DNA of 64,000 nt. It comes from Bradyrhizobium sp. OK095 (lineage in GTDB: Bacteria > Pseudomonadota > Alphaproteobacteria > Rhizobiales > Xanthobacteraceae). The stretch covers positions 124,001 through 188,000 of the forward strand of contig NZ_FOBX01000004.1 in NCBI RefSeq assembly GCF_900109945.1, in the 5' to 3' direction. The position numbers and the translations under genes are program-made. The notes under the pieces are model-generated. The model was not told the origin of the DNA, did no database searches, and worked only from the letters and a program-made list of their open reading frames with translations. Below, piece after piece: positions 33,411 to 41,160 of the stretch (positions within the stretch are counted from its first letter, which is position 1; each line of letters opens with the position of its first letter).

Positions 33411-34199
33411 CTATCGCGCAGCGAACGGGGCGAGCACGTCCTTGCAGCCGGGCGAGAGCGACGCGGCATTGCTCGCGATGCATTGCACGATGCGGCCGCC
33501 GCCCGGCGCGACGCCGGCGCAGAGCGTACGGATGTCGGCGCCGCAGGCCGAGCGTACGATGAACAGTTCTTCGCGCGGCCGCAGCGGCCGCAAGACAATC
33601 ACGGTGGGCGCTGCGCCCGCTGGCGCTGACGTTGCCGCGGCGCCGCCGCCACCGGTCGCGGCGGTCACGGCCTTCGCGCAGGCCGCTGACACCTTCGCCT
33701 TGTTCTTCTCCAGACATTCGAGCGCAGGAGCGCCGCCCGGCGGCACGCTGGCGCACACTTTGGGATAATCGGCGCGGCATGCGCTCTTGACCGCGGAAAC
33801 CTGCGCGCTGCTCGGCTGCTTGGCGGCGGCGGCTTTCGGAGCAGCGCCAGTTGCCGGCTTGGCGGCAGGCTCTGCGGCGGGCGCAGCTTCCGTTTTTGCC
33901 GGCTCGGAATTGGTGGGCGCGGCTTCCGTCTTGGGCGCTGCGGCCGGCTCGACCGCGCGCACCGCGGTCTGGCATCCCGATGACAGGCTGGACATGTTCT
34001 TCTGGAGACATTGATAAGCTTCGACCCCGCCGGGCGTGACGCTCGAGCAATGCGCCATGAAGTCCGAGCGGCACGCGGAGCGGATGGCGCTCTTCTGGGC
34101 CTCGGTCGGCGCTTGCGCGAACGCGCCTGTTGCAGTTGCGAAGAGTGCGGCCACGAGCAACGCATTGCGCGTTGACGTATGTTTCAACGTGTTGAACAT
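33411..34199 (-). CDS. Secreted cysteine-rich-repeat protein, 262 aa
   Basis: After a signal peptide (ALLVAALFATATGAFAQ, ending near residue 29) come three repeats of about 40 residues (40-80, 138-178, 216-256). Each has four cysteines with identical spacing C-x7-C-x12-C-x11-C and a PGG turn. They are joined by Ala/Pro/Glu-rich linkers of low complexity. This pattern is that of the GLG1-type cysteine-rich repeat found in many bacterial secreted proteins of unknown role; the repeats probably form disulfide-linked helical hairpins. I start at the ATG with AGGAA nine bases upstream, not at an earlier in-frame codon. Confidence 0.85.
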   Translation of the reverse strand: MFNTLKHTSTRNALLVAALFATATGAFAQAPTEAQKSAIRSACRSDFMAHCSSVTPGGVEAYQCLQKNMSSLSSGCQTAVRAVEPAAAPKTEAAPTNSEPAKTEAAPAAEPAAKPATGAAPKAAAAKQPSSAQVSAVKSACRADYPKVCASVPPGGAPALECLEKNKAKVSAACAKAVTAATGGGGAAATSAPAGAAPTVIVLRPLRPREELFIVRSACGADIRTLCAGVAPGGGRIVQCIASNAASLSPGCKDVLAPFAAR

Positions 34200-34355
34200 T
34201 TGAATGAATTCCTGCCCTGTCGGTAACGCCGACGTCTTATTCAAAATGAAGCAAGCGCAATCATCGCGCGTGGTACCTCGCGCGCGACATCTTTGGCCGC
34301 TTTGGCCTCTACCGCAAGTAGAAAGTGCTGGCGCACTGACGACGTAACTACGTCG

Positions 34356-35357
34356 TCATAGCTTGATCATCCGCTTGCCGCGGTTCTCGCCCGCGAGCAA
34401 TCCGATCAGCGCCTGTGGCGTGTTCTGCAATCCATCGATGATGTCTTCCTGCACCTTCAACTTTCCAGACTTCACCCAGCCTTGCAGGTCGGCGAGTGCA
34501 TGCTGACTGTCCTTCATGTAGTCCATCACGATAAAACCCTGCATCACGAGCCGCTTCACCACGATCAGGCCGGGCACGCCGCGCGGGCCATGCGCCGAAG
34601 GCGCGCCGTCATATTGCGAGATCGCGCCGCAGCAGGCGATGCGGCCGAAATTGTTCATCTGCGGCAGGCAGGCTTCGAGAATGTCGCCGCCGACATTGTC
34701 GAAATAAACGTCGATGCCCTTTGGCGCGGCTGCGCGCAGGGCCTTGAAGGTCGCGCCATCCTTGTAGTCGACGGCAGCGTCGAAGCCGAGCTCGGAGGTC
34801 AGCCAGTTGCACTTGTCCGCGCCGCCGGCGATGCCGATGACGCGGCATCCCTTGATCTTGGCGATCTGCCCGACGATCGAGCCGACCGAGCCCGCGGCCG
34901 CGGAGACCACGACCGTCTCGCCCTCTTTCGGCTTGCCGATCTCCAGCAGCCCGAAATAAGCGGTGAGGCCGGCGATGCCGAACACGCTGAGCAGATGCGT
35001 CATCGGCTCGAGCTTCGGCATTTTTGTGAGATGCTTCGCCGGCACCGCGGCATATTCCTGCCAGCCGGTGTCGCCGAATACGATGTCGCCGGGCGCGAGC
35101 CCCGGCGCGTTCGAACTCACGACCTCGGCGATGGCGCCGCCGGCCATCACACTGTTGGCTTCGACGGCTGAACGATAGGTCGCGCCATGCATCCAGGCGC
35201 GGTTGGCGGCGTCGAGCGAGATGTAGTGCACGCGCAGCAAGGCCTCGCCGTCCTTCGGTTCCGGCATCGCCGCCTCGACCATCCTGAAATGTTCAGAGCC
35301 GAGCTTGCCGCTGGGCTTTTCAACCAGAAGAATCTGACGATTGCTGCTGCCGCTCAT
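34356..35357 (-). CDS. NADP-dependent oxidoreductase, zinc-free MDR family (CurA/leukotriene-B4-dehydrogenase-like), 333 aa
   Basis: A medium-chain dehydrogenase/reductase without the zinc-binding cysteines. TVVVSAAAGSVGSIVGQIAK (about 149-168, quoted to 20) has the AAxGxVG nucleotide motif, followed by GCRVIGIAGGADKC and GIDVYFDNVGGDILEA. These blocks mark the prostaglandin/leukotriene reductase and CurA-like alkenal or alkenone reductases. It probably reduces an enone with NADPH. The length is normal for the family. It is transcribed alone and divergent from the symporter gene. Confidence 0.92.
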   Translation of the reverse strand: MSGSSNRQILLVEKPSGKLGSEHFRMVEAAMPEPKDGEALLRVHYISLDAANRAWMHGATYRSAVEANSVMAGGAIAEVVSSNAPGLAPGDIVFGDTGWQEYAAVPAKHLTKMPKLEPMTHLLSVFGIAGLTAYFGLLEIGKPKEGETVVVSAAAGSVGSIVGQIAKIKGCRVIGIAGGADKCNWLTSELGFDAAVDYKDGATFKALRAAAPKGIDVYFDNVGGDILEACLPQMNNFGRIACCGAISQYDGAPSAHGPRGVPGLIVVKRLVMQGFIVMDYMKDSQHALADLQGWVKSGKLKVQEDIIDGLQNTPQALIGLLAGENRGKRMIKL

Positions 35358-35566
35358 GGTGTTTCCCTCCGTTTATTTGACGATTATTGATGCAGCTGCC
35401 GCAAACAAAACGTGCAAGCCGCATTCGTTGTGCGCTGCATGAAGGCTAGATCGCGGGCGCTGGTTTCGCAACGGGAACATCCGCCCAAGCGGGCGCACGC
35501 GAAGCGTGTTGCGTCGTCGTCATATCTGCGACATCATGAAGCGGTCGGTGGTGTGGGGGTGTTTCG

Positions 35567-36862
35567 ATGTCGAACAGGTTTACGCAATACATTTTGGCGG
35601 CGATGGTGCTCGGCATCATCATGGGCTCGGCGATCTATAATTTCATGCCCGATACGCGAGGCGACTGGGCCTCGTCCATCAACCTGATCGCTGTGATATT
35701 CCTGCGCCTGATCAAGATGATCATCGCGCCGCTGGTGTTTGCGACCCTGGTCGGTGGCATCGCGCATATGGGTTCGGGCTCCAAGCTCGGCCGCATCTTC
35801 GCCAAGACCATGGGCTGGTTTATCAGCGCCTCCTTCATCTCGCTGATGCTCGGCCTCGTGATGGTGAACCTGTTGCAGCCCGGCGCGAACTTCCCCGGCA
35901 CGCTGCCCGCGGCGGGGCAATCGACCGGCCTGCCGGTCTCGGCGTTCTCGCTCGAAAAATTCCTGACCCATCTGATCCCGACCTCGATCGCCGACGCGAT
36001 GGCGCAAAACGAGATCTTGCAGATCGTGATCTTCGCCGTGTTCTTCTCGGTGGCGATGGGTTCGATGCCCGAGCGCTCCAAGTCGATCCTGGCGCTGATC
36101 GACGACATCGGCCACATCATGCTGAAGGTGACGAGCTATGTGATGCTGTTCGCGCCGATCGCGGTGTGGGCCGCCATCACCGCGACCGTCGCCAAGAACG
36201 GCCTGCTGGTGCTCTGGAAGCTCATCGTCTTCATGGGCGGCTTCTATCTCTCGCTGATGATCCTGTGGGGCATCCTTGTCATCGTGGGCTTCATCGTGAT
36301 CGGACCGCGCTACAGCCATCTGCTGAAGCTGATCCGCGAGCCCTTGATGATCGCGTTCTCCACCGCGAGCTCTGAAGCGGCCTACCCGAAGACGCTGGAG
36401 GGGTTGAACAAGTTCGGCGCCTCGTCGCGGATATCGAGCTTCGTGCTGCCGCTCGGCTATTCCTTCAATCTCGACGGCACGATGATGTACTGCACTTTCG
36501 CCAGCATCTTCATCGCGCAGACCTATCACATCGAGATGTCGCTCTCGACGCAGCTTGCAATGCTGGCAACGCTGATGATCACCTCCAAGGGCGTCGCCGG
36601 CGTGCCGCGCGCCTCCCTCGTTGTGATCGCCTCGACACTGTCGCAATTCGGCATCCCCGAGGCGGGCCTGCTGATGATCATGGGCATCGACACCTTCCTC
36701 GACATGGGCCGCAGCGCCACCAACGTGATCGGCAATACGCTGGCGACCTCGGTCGTGGCGAAGTGGGAAGGCGAGCTCGGGCCCGAGCACGAGCTCGGAC
36801 CCGGCGACGCCGTGCCCGGCGACATGATCCCCGGCGAAGTGCCCGCGATGGCCGGCCATTGA
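35567..36862 (+). CDS. Dicarboxylate/amino acid:cation symporter (DAACS family), 431 aa
   Basis: A multi-spanning membrane carrier of the DctA/GltP family. FSTASSEAAYPKTLEGLNKF (quoted to 20) holds the serine-rich re-entrant loop, and SFNLDGTMMYCTFASIFIAQ has the NLDGT-type substrate and cation motif. ITSKGVAGVPRASLVVIA and MDTFLDMGRSATNVIGN (here GIDTFLDMGRSATNV) are also conserved. It should take up a C4-dicarboxylate or acidic amino acid with cations. The C-terminal tail is rich in Glu, Pro and Gly. A glutamate-type binding-protein gene starts 12 bp downstream, an unusual companion for a secondary carrier. Confidence 0.94.
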   Translation: MSNRFTQYILAAMVLGIIMGSAIYNFMPDTRGDWASSINLIAVIFLRLIKMIIAPLVFATLVGGIAHMGSGSKLGRIFAKTMGWFISASFISLMLGLVMVNLLQPGANFPGTLPAAGQSTGLPVSAFSLEKFLTHLIPTSIADAMAQNEILQIVIFAVFFSVAMGSMPERSKSILALIDDIGHIMLKVTSYVMLFAPIAVWAAITATVAKNGLLVLWKLIVFMGGFYLSLMILWGILVIVGFIVIGPRYSHLLKLIREPLMIAFSTASSEAAYPKTLEGLNKFGASSRISSFVLPLGYSFNLDGTMMYCTFASIFIAQTYHIEMSLSTQLAMLATLMITSKGVAGVPRASLVVIASTLSQFGIPEAGLLMIMGIDTFLDMGRSATNVIGNTLATSVVAKWEGELGPEHELGPGDAVPGDMIPGEVPAMAGH

Positions 36863-36874
36863 TCGGAGTGCGAC

Positions 36875-37795
36875 ATGCACCTTTCAAAGGCGATTTCGGG
36901 CGGCCTGTTGCTGGCAGCATGTCTACTGGCAACCGGTGCCTCCGCCCAGACCGGCGGCAGCGAAGGACTTAGCCCGACGCTGTCGACCATCAAGACAGCG
37001 CACACCGTGCGGCTCGGCTATCGCGAAAGCTCGCCGCCGTTCTCCTTCCTCGACCAGTCGGGTCGCCCGATCGGGTATAGCCTCGAATTGTGCGAGGCCA
37101 TCGTCGAGGAGATCGGCGTCGAGGTCGACGATCCCAATCTGAAGATCGACTACGTCAAGGTTACCTCGGACGATCGCATCGACGCGGTGCTCCAGAACAA
37201 GATCGACCTGGAATGCGGCTCGACCACGGCCAACGCGGAGCGCGGCAAGCGCGTCGCGTTCTCGCCGCTGATGTTCGTCGCCGGCACCAAGCTGATGGTG
37301 CCGAAGGCGTCGAGCGTCCAGCAGCTCGCCGATCTGAAGGGCAAGACCATCGTGGTGACGAAGGGCACCACCAACGAGCAGGCGATCCAGGCGGCCGACA
37401 AGAAGCTGTCGTTGGGGCTGAAGATCGCCGTGGGCGCCGATCACGAGCAGTCGTTCCAGATGCTCGCCGACGGCAAGGCCGATGCGTTCGCGACCGACGA
37501 CATCCTGCTCTCCGGCCTGATCGCGCGCCATAAGGCACAGGACAAGTTCCGCGTCACCGGCGATTATCTGTCCTACGATCCCTACGGCATCATGTTCCGC
37601 AAGGGTGAGCCGCAATTGTCAGCCGTCGTCGACCGCACCTTCCGCAAGCTCGGCTCCAACCACGATCTCGTGCCGCTCTACAACAAATGGTTCATCGCGC
37701 GGATGCCGACCGGCGAGAAGATGAACGTGCCGATCTCGCTGCAATTGGAAGAAGCGTTCAAGGCGATGGACGATTCCGCGAGCGCGAATAATTGA
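36875..37795 (+). CDS. Amino acid ABC transporter substrate-binding protein (Glu/Asp type), 306 aa
   Basis: The signal peptide is GGLLLAACLLATGASAQ. TVRLGYRESSPPFSFLDQSG (quoted to 20) and PIGYSLELCEAIVEEIG are the family-3 binding-protein opening, then IDLECGSTTANAERGKRVAF and LKGKTIVVTKGTTNEQAI. The ECGSTT block is typical of glutamate/aspartate receptors (GltI-like). No ABC permease or ATPase follows. It sits 12 bp behind a DAACS symporter and may share a transcript with it, perhaps serving a distant ABC system. Confidence 0.92.
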   Translation: MHLSKAISGGLLLAACLLATGASAQTGGSEGLSPTLSTIKTAHTVRLGYRESSPPFSFLDQSGRPIGYSLELCEAIVEEIGVEVDDPNLKIDYVKVTSDDRIDAVLQNKIDLECGSTTANAERGKRVAFSPLMFVAGTKLMVPKASSVQQLADLKGKTIVVTKGTTNEQAIQAADKKLSLGLKIAVGADHEQSFQMLADGKADAFATDDILLSGLIARHKAQDKFRVTGDYLSYDPYGIMFRKGEPQLSAVVDRTFRKLGSNHDLVPLYNKWFIARMPTGEKMNVPISLQLEEAFKAMDDSASANN

Positions 37796-37811
37796 GCCAC
37801 GAGCTCGGTGC

Positions 37812-37961
37812 ACCCTCGCCCCTTGCGGGAGAGGGTGGCTCGCCGCATAGCGGCGAGACGGGTGAGGGGTCTCTCTCCACGAGTCCAACTCTCATTCGAA
37901 TTCGTGGAGGGATACCCCTCATCCGGCGCTTCGCGCCACCTTCTCCCGCAAGGGGAGAAGG
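37812..37961. repeat. Intergenic palindromic repeat, family C
   Basis: About 150 bp in which CCCCTTGCGGGAGAGGGTGG near the left end is mirrored by CCACCTTCTCCCGCAAGGGG near the right end. Inner pairs CTCGCCGC / GCGGCGAG and TCCACGA / TCGTGGA with a central ATTCGAAT palindrome are also present. It could form one long cruciform or several hairpins. It lies between the convergent amino-acid binding-protein and ATP-grasp genes. Confidence 0.8.
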
Positions 37962-37982
37962 ATTACGGCGAGCGCTCGGCAC

Positions 37983-38786
37983 TCAGTGCGTCTCCTCAAA
38001 CACCCGATCCAGCGCCGCGTCATACGTCGCCTGCACCAGCTCCGGATGCAGCTTCGCCAGCGCTTCCATCATCACGCCGGAATTGATCTCGAGCACGCGC
38101 CAGGTGCCATCGACGCGGGTCACGTCGATCGAGGCGAAGGTGATGCCGATGGCGCTCGCGGCGTCGATCGCGAGCTTCACGCAAGCTGTTCGGGCTTCGC
38201 CGTCCTCCAGCAGCACCGGCTTTGCGCCGGCATCGAGATTGTGCCGCCAATCGGAGCCGCGCTGCTTGCTGTAGACGACGAGGGGGGCATCATCGAGCAG
38301 CACCACGCGCACCTCTTGCTCGATCGCGACATAGGGCGAGATCACGAGCCCGGCGCTCATCGCAAAGACCTCGCCAACTCCATGGTCAAGCTCGGCCTCC
38401 GTCGTCACCCTGAAGACAGATCGTCCCGACGTCCCCTCGTTCGGCTTCACCACCACGCCTTGCGGATTGGCGCGAAGCAGCCGAAGCATTTCATCGCGCC
38501 AACCGGCGCCAACGACGTTCTCGCCCAGCTTCGGGTTGAGGAAGAGGTGATGCGGAATGCAGGGCACGCCGTCCAGCGTCAGGGCCTCTGATGTCGCCGA
38601 TTTGTCGTTGGCGAGGCGATGCGCAATGGCGCTGTTGAGGCCGATGTCATAGCCGAACGCAAAGTGCCGCTGTTCGCCCCGGCGCATCGCGATCAGCCAG
38701 CCGCCGGCGCGGACATCGACCGCGATGTCATGGGCCGCGCAATAGCGCCTGATCGCCTGGACGAAGATCCGCTCGCTGCTCGCCAT
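37983..38786 (-). CDS. ATP-grasp domain protein (RimK/cyanophycin-synthetase-like), 267 aa
   Basis: VVVKPNEGTSGRSVFRVTTE (about 111-130, quoted to 20) is the ATP-grasp lysine and glycine-rich loop, ISPYVAIEQEVRVVLLDD the middle segment, and TWRVLEINSGVMMEAL the Mg-binding Glu-x-Asn at the end. The first 80 residues form a small pre-ATP-grasp region. Such enzymes join an acid to an amine or amino acid with ATP. At 267 residues it lacks the extra domains of glutathione, cyanophycin or peptide-tag synthetases, and there is no neighbouring biosynthetic gene or precursor peptide. The ligation partners are unknown. Confidence 0.85.
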   Translation of the reverse strand: MASSERIFVQAIRRYCAAHDIAVDVRAGGWLIAMRRGEQRHFAFGYDIGLNSAIAHRLANDKSATSEALTLDGVPCIPHHLFLNPKLGENVVGAGWRDEMLRLLRANPQGVVVKPNEGTSGRSVFRVTTEAELDHGVGEVFAMSAGLVISPYVAIEQEVRVVLLDDAPLVVYSKQRGSDWRHNLDAGAKPVLLEDGEARTACVKLAIDAASAIGITFASIDVTRVDGTWRVLEINSGVMMEALAKLHPELVQATYDAALDRVFEETH

Positions 38787-39162
38787 GTGCCTTCTTCATT
38801 CCTGTCGCCAGAAGCCGCAAAAATGCGGGAAACAGCGCCAAACCGGGGTGAAAATCAGAGCTATTCTTAATGAACTTCTCGCGAGCACGACGGAAATTAA
38901 GTGCTGCGATTGTGCCTCCCAGGGAAAAGAAATTGCCCTTAGGGCAGGCCGGACAGCAGATCCGTTAATGATGCGGCCGTTTCCTGCGCAAATGCCGGTT
39001 TGATCGGCATCAATTGCATCCGAAACGAGGTTGATTATTGGTCTCAATGGCGTAGATCACACCCTAGAAATCCTCCGCCATGACAAGTGGTGCTCGCCTC
39101 GCTTCCAGAGGCCGGGCAACGCTGTTGCCCTAAAACCGCAATTATTCGGAATATCGAAAATC
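38787..39162. other. Intergenic region upstream of ferredoxin-NADP reductase
   Basis: I see no gene in these 376 bases. They are less GC-rich than the surroundings and hold a perfect FNR/FixK-type box at 39000-39013. A possible -10 region (TGATTATTG, about 39032-39040) sits at the right distance for class II activation, leaving a leader of roughly 115-120 bases before the ATG. Confidence 0.7.
39000..39013. promoter_or_regulatory. FNR/FixK-type box TTGATCGGCATCAA
   Basis: A perfect inverted TTGAT-N4-ATCAA, the consensus for FNR, and also the rhizobial FixK pattern TTGA-N6-TCAA. The centre is about 41 bases upstream of a plausible start point near 39047. It would make the ferredoxin-NADP reductase gene respond to low oxygen. 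Confidence 0.65.
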
Positions 39163-39936
39163 ATGAGCGCGTTTTACCGAGAGAAGGTTCTGTCCGTCCA
39201 GCACTGGACCGACACGCTGTTCAGCTTCCGCGCCACGCGCGACACCGGCTTCCGCTTCCAGAACGGCCAGTTCGCGATGATCGGCCTCGAGATCGACGGC
39301 CGTCCGCTGCTGCGTGCCTACAGCATGGCGAGCGCCAACCATGAGGAAGAGCTCGAGTTCTTCTCGATCAAGGTTCAGGACGGCCCGCTCACCTCGCGCC
39401 TCCAGAAGATCAAGGAAGGCGACACCATCCTGGTCGGCCGCAAGGCGACCGGCACGCTGATCACCGACAACCTCATCCCCGGCAAGCGGCTGATGCTGCT
39501 GTCGACCGGCACCGGCCTTGCGCCGTTCGCGAGCCTGATCAAGGACCCCGAGGTCTATGATCAGTTCGACAGCATCGTGCTGGTGCATGGCTGCCGCCAG
39601 GTCTCCGAGCTCGCCTATGGCGAGAAGCTGGTCGCGAATTTGCGCGAAGACGAGCTGTTCGGCGAGCTGCTTGCGGACAAGCTGATCTACTATCCGACGG
39701 TGACCCGCGAGCCGTTCAGGAATCGCGGCCGCATCACCGATCTCATCAGCTCCGAGCAGATCTTCAACGACATCGGCCAGGGCCCGCTCGACATCGCGAC
39801 CGACCGCGTCATGATGTGCGGCAGCCCGGGGATGCTCGAAGAGCTGAAGGTGATGTTCGAAGGCCGCGACTTCATCGAAGGCTCCGGTAACAAGCCCGGC
39901 CACTTCGTGATCGAGAAGGCGTTCGTCGAGCGCTGA
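39163..39936 (+). CDS. fpr: Ferredoxin/flavodoxin-NADP reductase, 257 aa
   Basis: The FAD-binding motif RAYSMAS (51-57) and the NADP-binding LLSTGTGLAPFASLIKDPEV (quoted to 20, about 112-131) are those of bacterial ferredoxin-NADP reductases. VHGCRQVSELAY and MMCGSPGMLEEL follow, and the C-terminus HFVIEKAFVER matches the subclass ending in VER. The enzyme shuttles electrons between NADPH and ferredoxin or flavodoxin. I start it at MSAFYREKV; an in-frame extension to 39031 would begin at or before the predicted transcription start. The FixK/FNR box upstream suggests induction under microoxic conditions. Confidence 0.93.
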   Translation: MSAFYREKVLSVQHWTDTLFSFRATRDTGFRFQNGQFAMIGLEIDGRPLLRAYSMASANHEEELEFFSIKVQDGPLTSRLQKIKEGDTILVGRKATGTLITDNLIPGKRLMLLSTGTGLAPFASLIKDPEVYDQFDSIVLVHGCRQVSELAYGEKLVANLREDELFGELLADKLIYYPTVTREPFRNRGRITDLISSEQIFNDIGQGPLDIATDRVMMCGSPGMLEELKVMFEGRDFIEGSGNKPGHFVIEKAFVER

Positions 39937-39964
39937 GCACGGTTCGCGGCAATTAACTCACCCG

Positions 39965-39991
39965 CCGTCCCGGCTTTCGCCGGAGCGACGG
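39965..39991. other. Stem-loop after ferredoxin-NADP reductase
   Basis: CCGTC-CCGGC and GCCGG-AGC-GACGG form a two-part stem around TTTC, 28 bases after the stop codon. There is no T-tract; it looks like a short dispersed repeat that may stabilise or end the transcript. Confidence 0.45.
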
Positions 39992-40122
39992 TGAAGAGTG
40001 TAGCCCCTCACCATCCTCCCCCGACTTTGTTATTGGCGCCGCCTTCGTGAGCGTTGCTATATGCTCGTGCCAAAATCTCGCCGCGATGTTGCAATGCGAG
40101 AGCTGGGGGAGCTGCGCAAATC

Positions 40123-41001
40123 TTGCACGTGATCGACCATGGCCGTCCGCCGAAACCGACTGCCTTCGTGCTGGCGGGTGGCGGCAGTTTTGGAGCGATC
40201 CAGGTCGGGATGATGCATGCGCTGGTGAGGCACGGGGTCGTCGCAGACCTCGTGGTCGGCTCCAGCGTCGGCGCGATCAACGGCGCCTATTATGCCGGCG
40301 ATCCCTCGCTCAAGGGCGTGCTTGGGCTTGAAGCGATCTGGCGCGGGCTGAGGCGTCATGATGTCTTTCCGGTGACCTGGAAGAGCCTCGCCGGATTCAT
40401 GTGGCGGCGGGATTTCCTGATTCCCCATGACGGCGTCCGCAAGCTGGTCGAGGACCATATCCCCTATCGCAACCTCGAAGATGCCGCGTTGCCCGTGCAC
40501 ATCGTGACCACCGATTTCGTCTCCGGCGAGAGCGTGGTGCTGTCGGAGGGATCGACGGTGGAGGCAATCCTGGCGTCGACCGCGATTCCAGGCGCATTCT
40601 CGCCGGTCCATTATCGCAATCGTTATCTTGCCGACGGCGCGATTTCCTCGAACACGCCGGTCCGGGTCGCGATCCAGAAAGGCGCAAAACGGCTGGTTGT
40701 GCTGCCGACCGGGCACGCCTGCTCGGTGAAGGATCCGCCGATCGGCGCCGTGGCCAACGCCTTGCATGCGTTGACGCTGCTGATCGCGCGGCAATTGGTG
40801 TCGGAGCTGGAAGGCCTTGCGCCCGATATCGAGTATGTCGTGGTGCCGCCGCTCTGTCCGCTGGTGGGATCACCTTACGATTTCTCGTGCACCGACGACC
40901 ATATCGAGCGCGCGGTCGCGAGCACCGATGCCTGGCTGGCGCAAGGGGGCCTTGAGCGGCACGGCGTGATTCCGCACGAGGCGCAGCCTCATGGTCACTG
41001 A
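40123..41001 (+). CDS. Patatin-like phospholipase family protein, about 292 aa
   Basis: FVLAGGGSFGAIQVGMMHAL (quoted to 20) is the glycine-rich oxyanion loop, VVGSSVGAINGAYYAG contains the nucleophile in GSSVG (Ser near 48), and RYLADGAISSNTP provides the catalytic Asp of the Ser-Asp dyad. It should hydrolyse acyl esters of lipids. The start is uncertain: TTG at 40123 and GTG at 40129 both follow GGGGGAG, and no ATG fits. There is no signal peptide or membrane helix, so it is likely a cytoplasmic or peripheral lipase. It stands alone between FNR and the GltS-domain gene. Confidence 0.88.
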   Translation: MHVIDHGRPPKPTAFVLAGGGSFGAIQVGMMHALVRHGVVADLVVGSSVGAINGAYYAGDPSLKGVLGLEAIWRGLRRHDVFPVTWKSLAGFMWRRDFLIPHDGVRKLVEDHIPYRNLEDAALPVHIVTTDFVSGESVVLSEGSTVEAILASTAIPGAFSPVHYRNRYLADGAISSNTPVRVAIQKGAKRLVVLPTGHACSVKDPPIGAVANALHALTLLIARQLVSELEGLAPDIEYVVVPPLCPLVGSPYDFSCTDDHIERAVASTDAWLAQGGLERHGVIPHEAQPHGH

Positions 41002-41160
41002 TTTGTCATTTCATTTGAATCTATTGCACTGCAAAACACGCGTCCGAACCGATTGATTTGCAGCACCCGGATTCAGTAGCCTCAAGCCAGCCCCGCGTCA
41101 TATCCATGGACGTGGCGCGGGCGTATCATACCCCGTCAGTCTGACGAGAGGGACGCGGCC

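Noticed and set aside
37812..37961. Possible CRISPR-like repeat array
   Set aside because: The structure is a single nested palindrome without regularly spaced direct repeats or spacers, and no cas gene is present.
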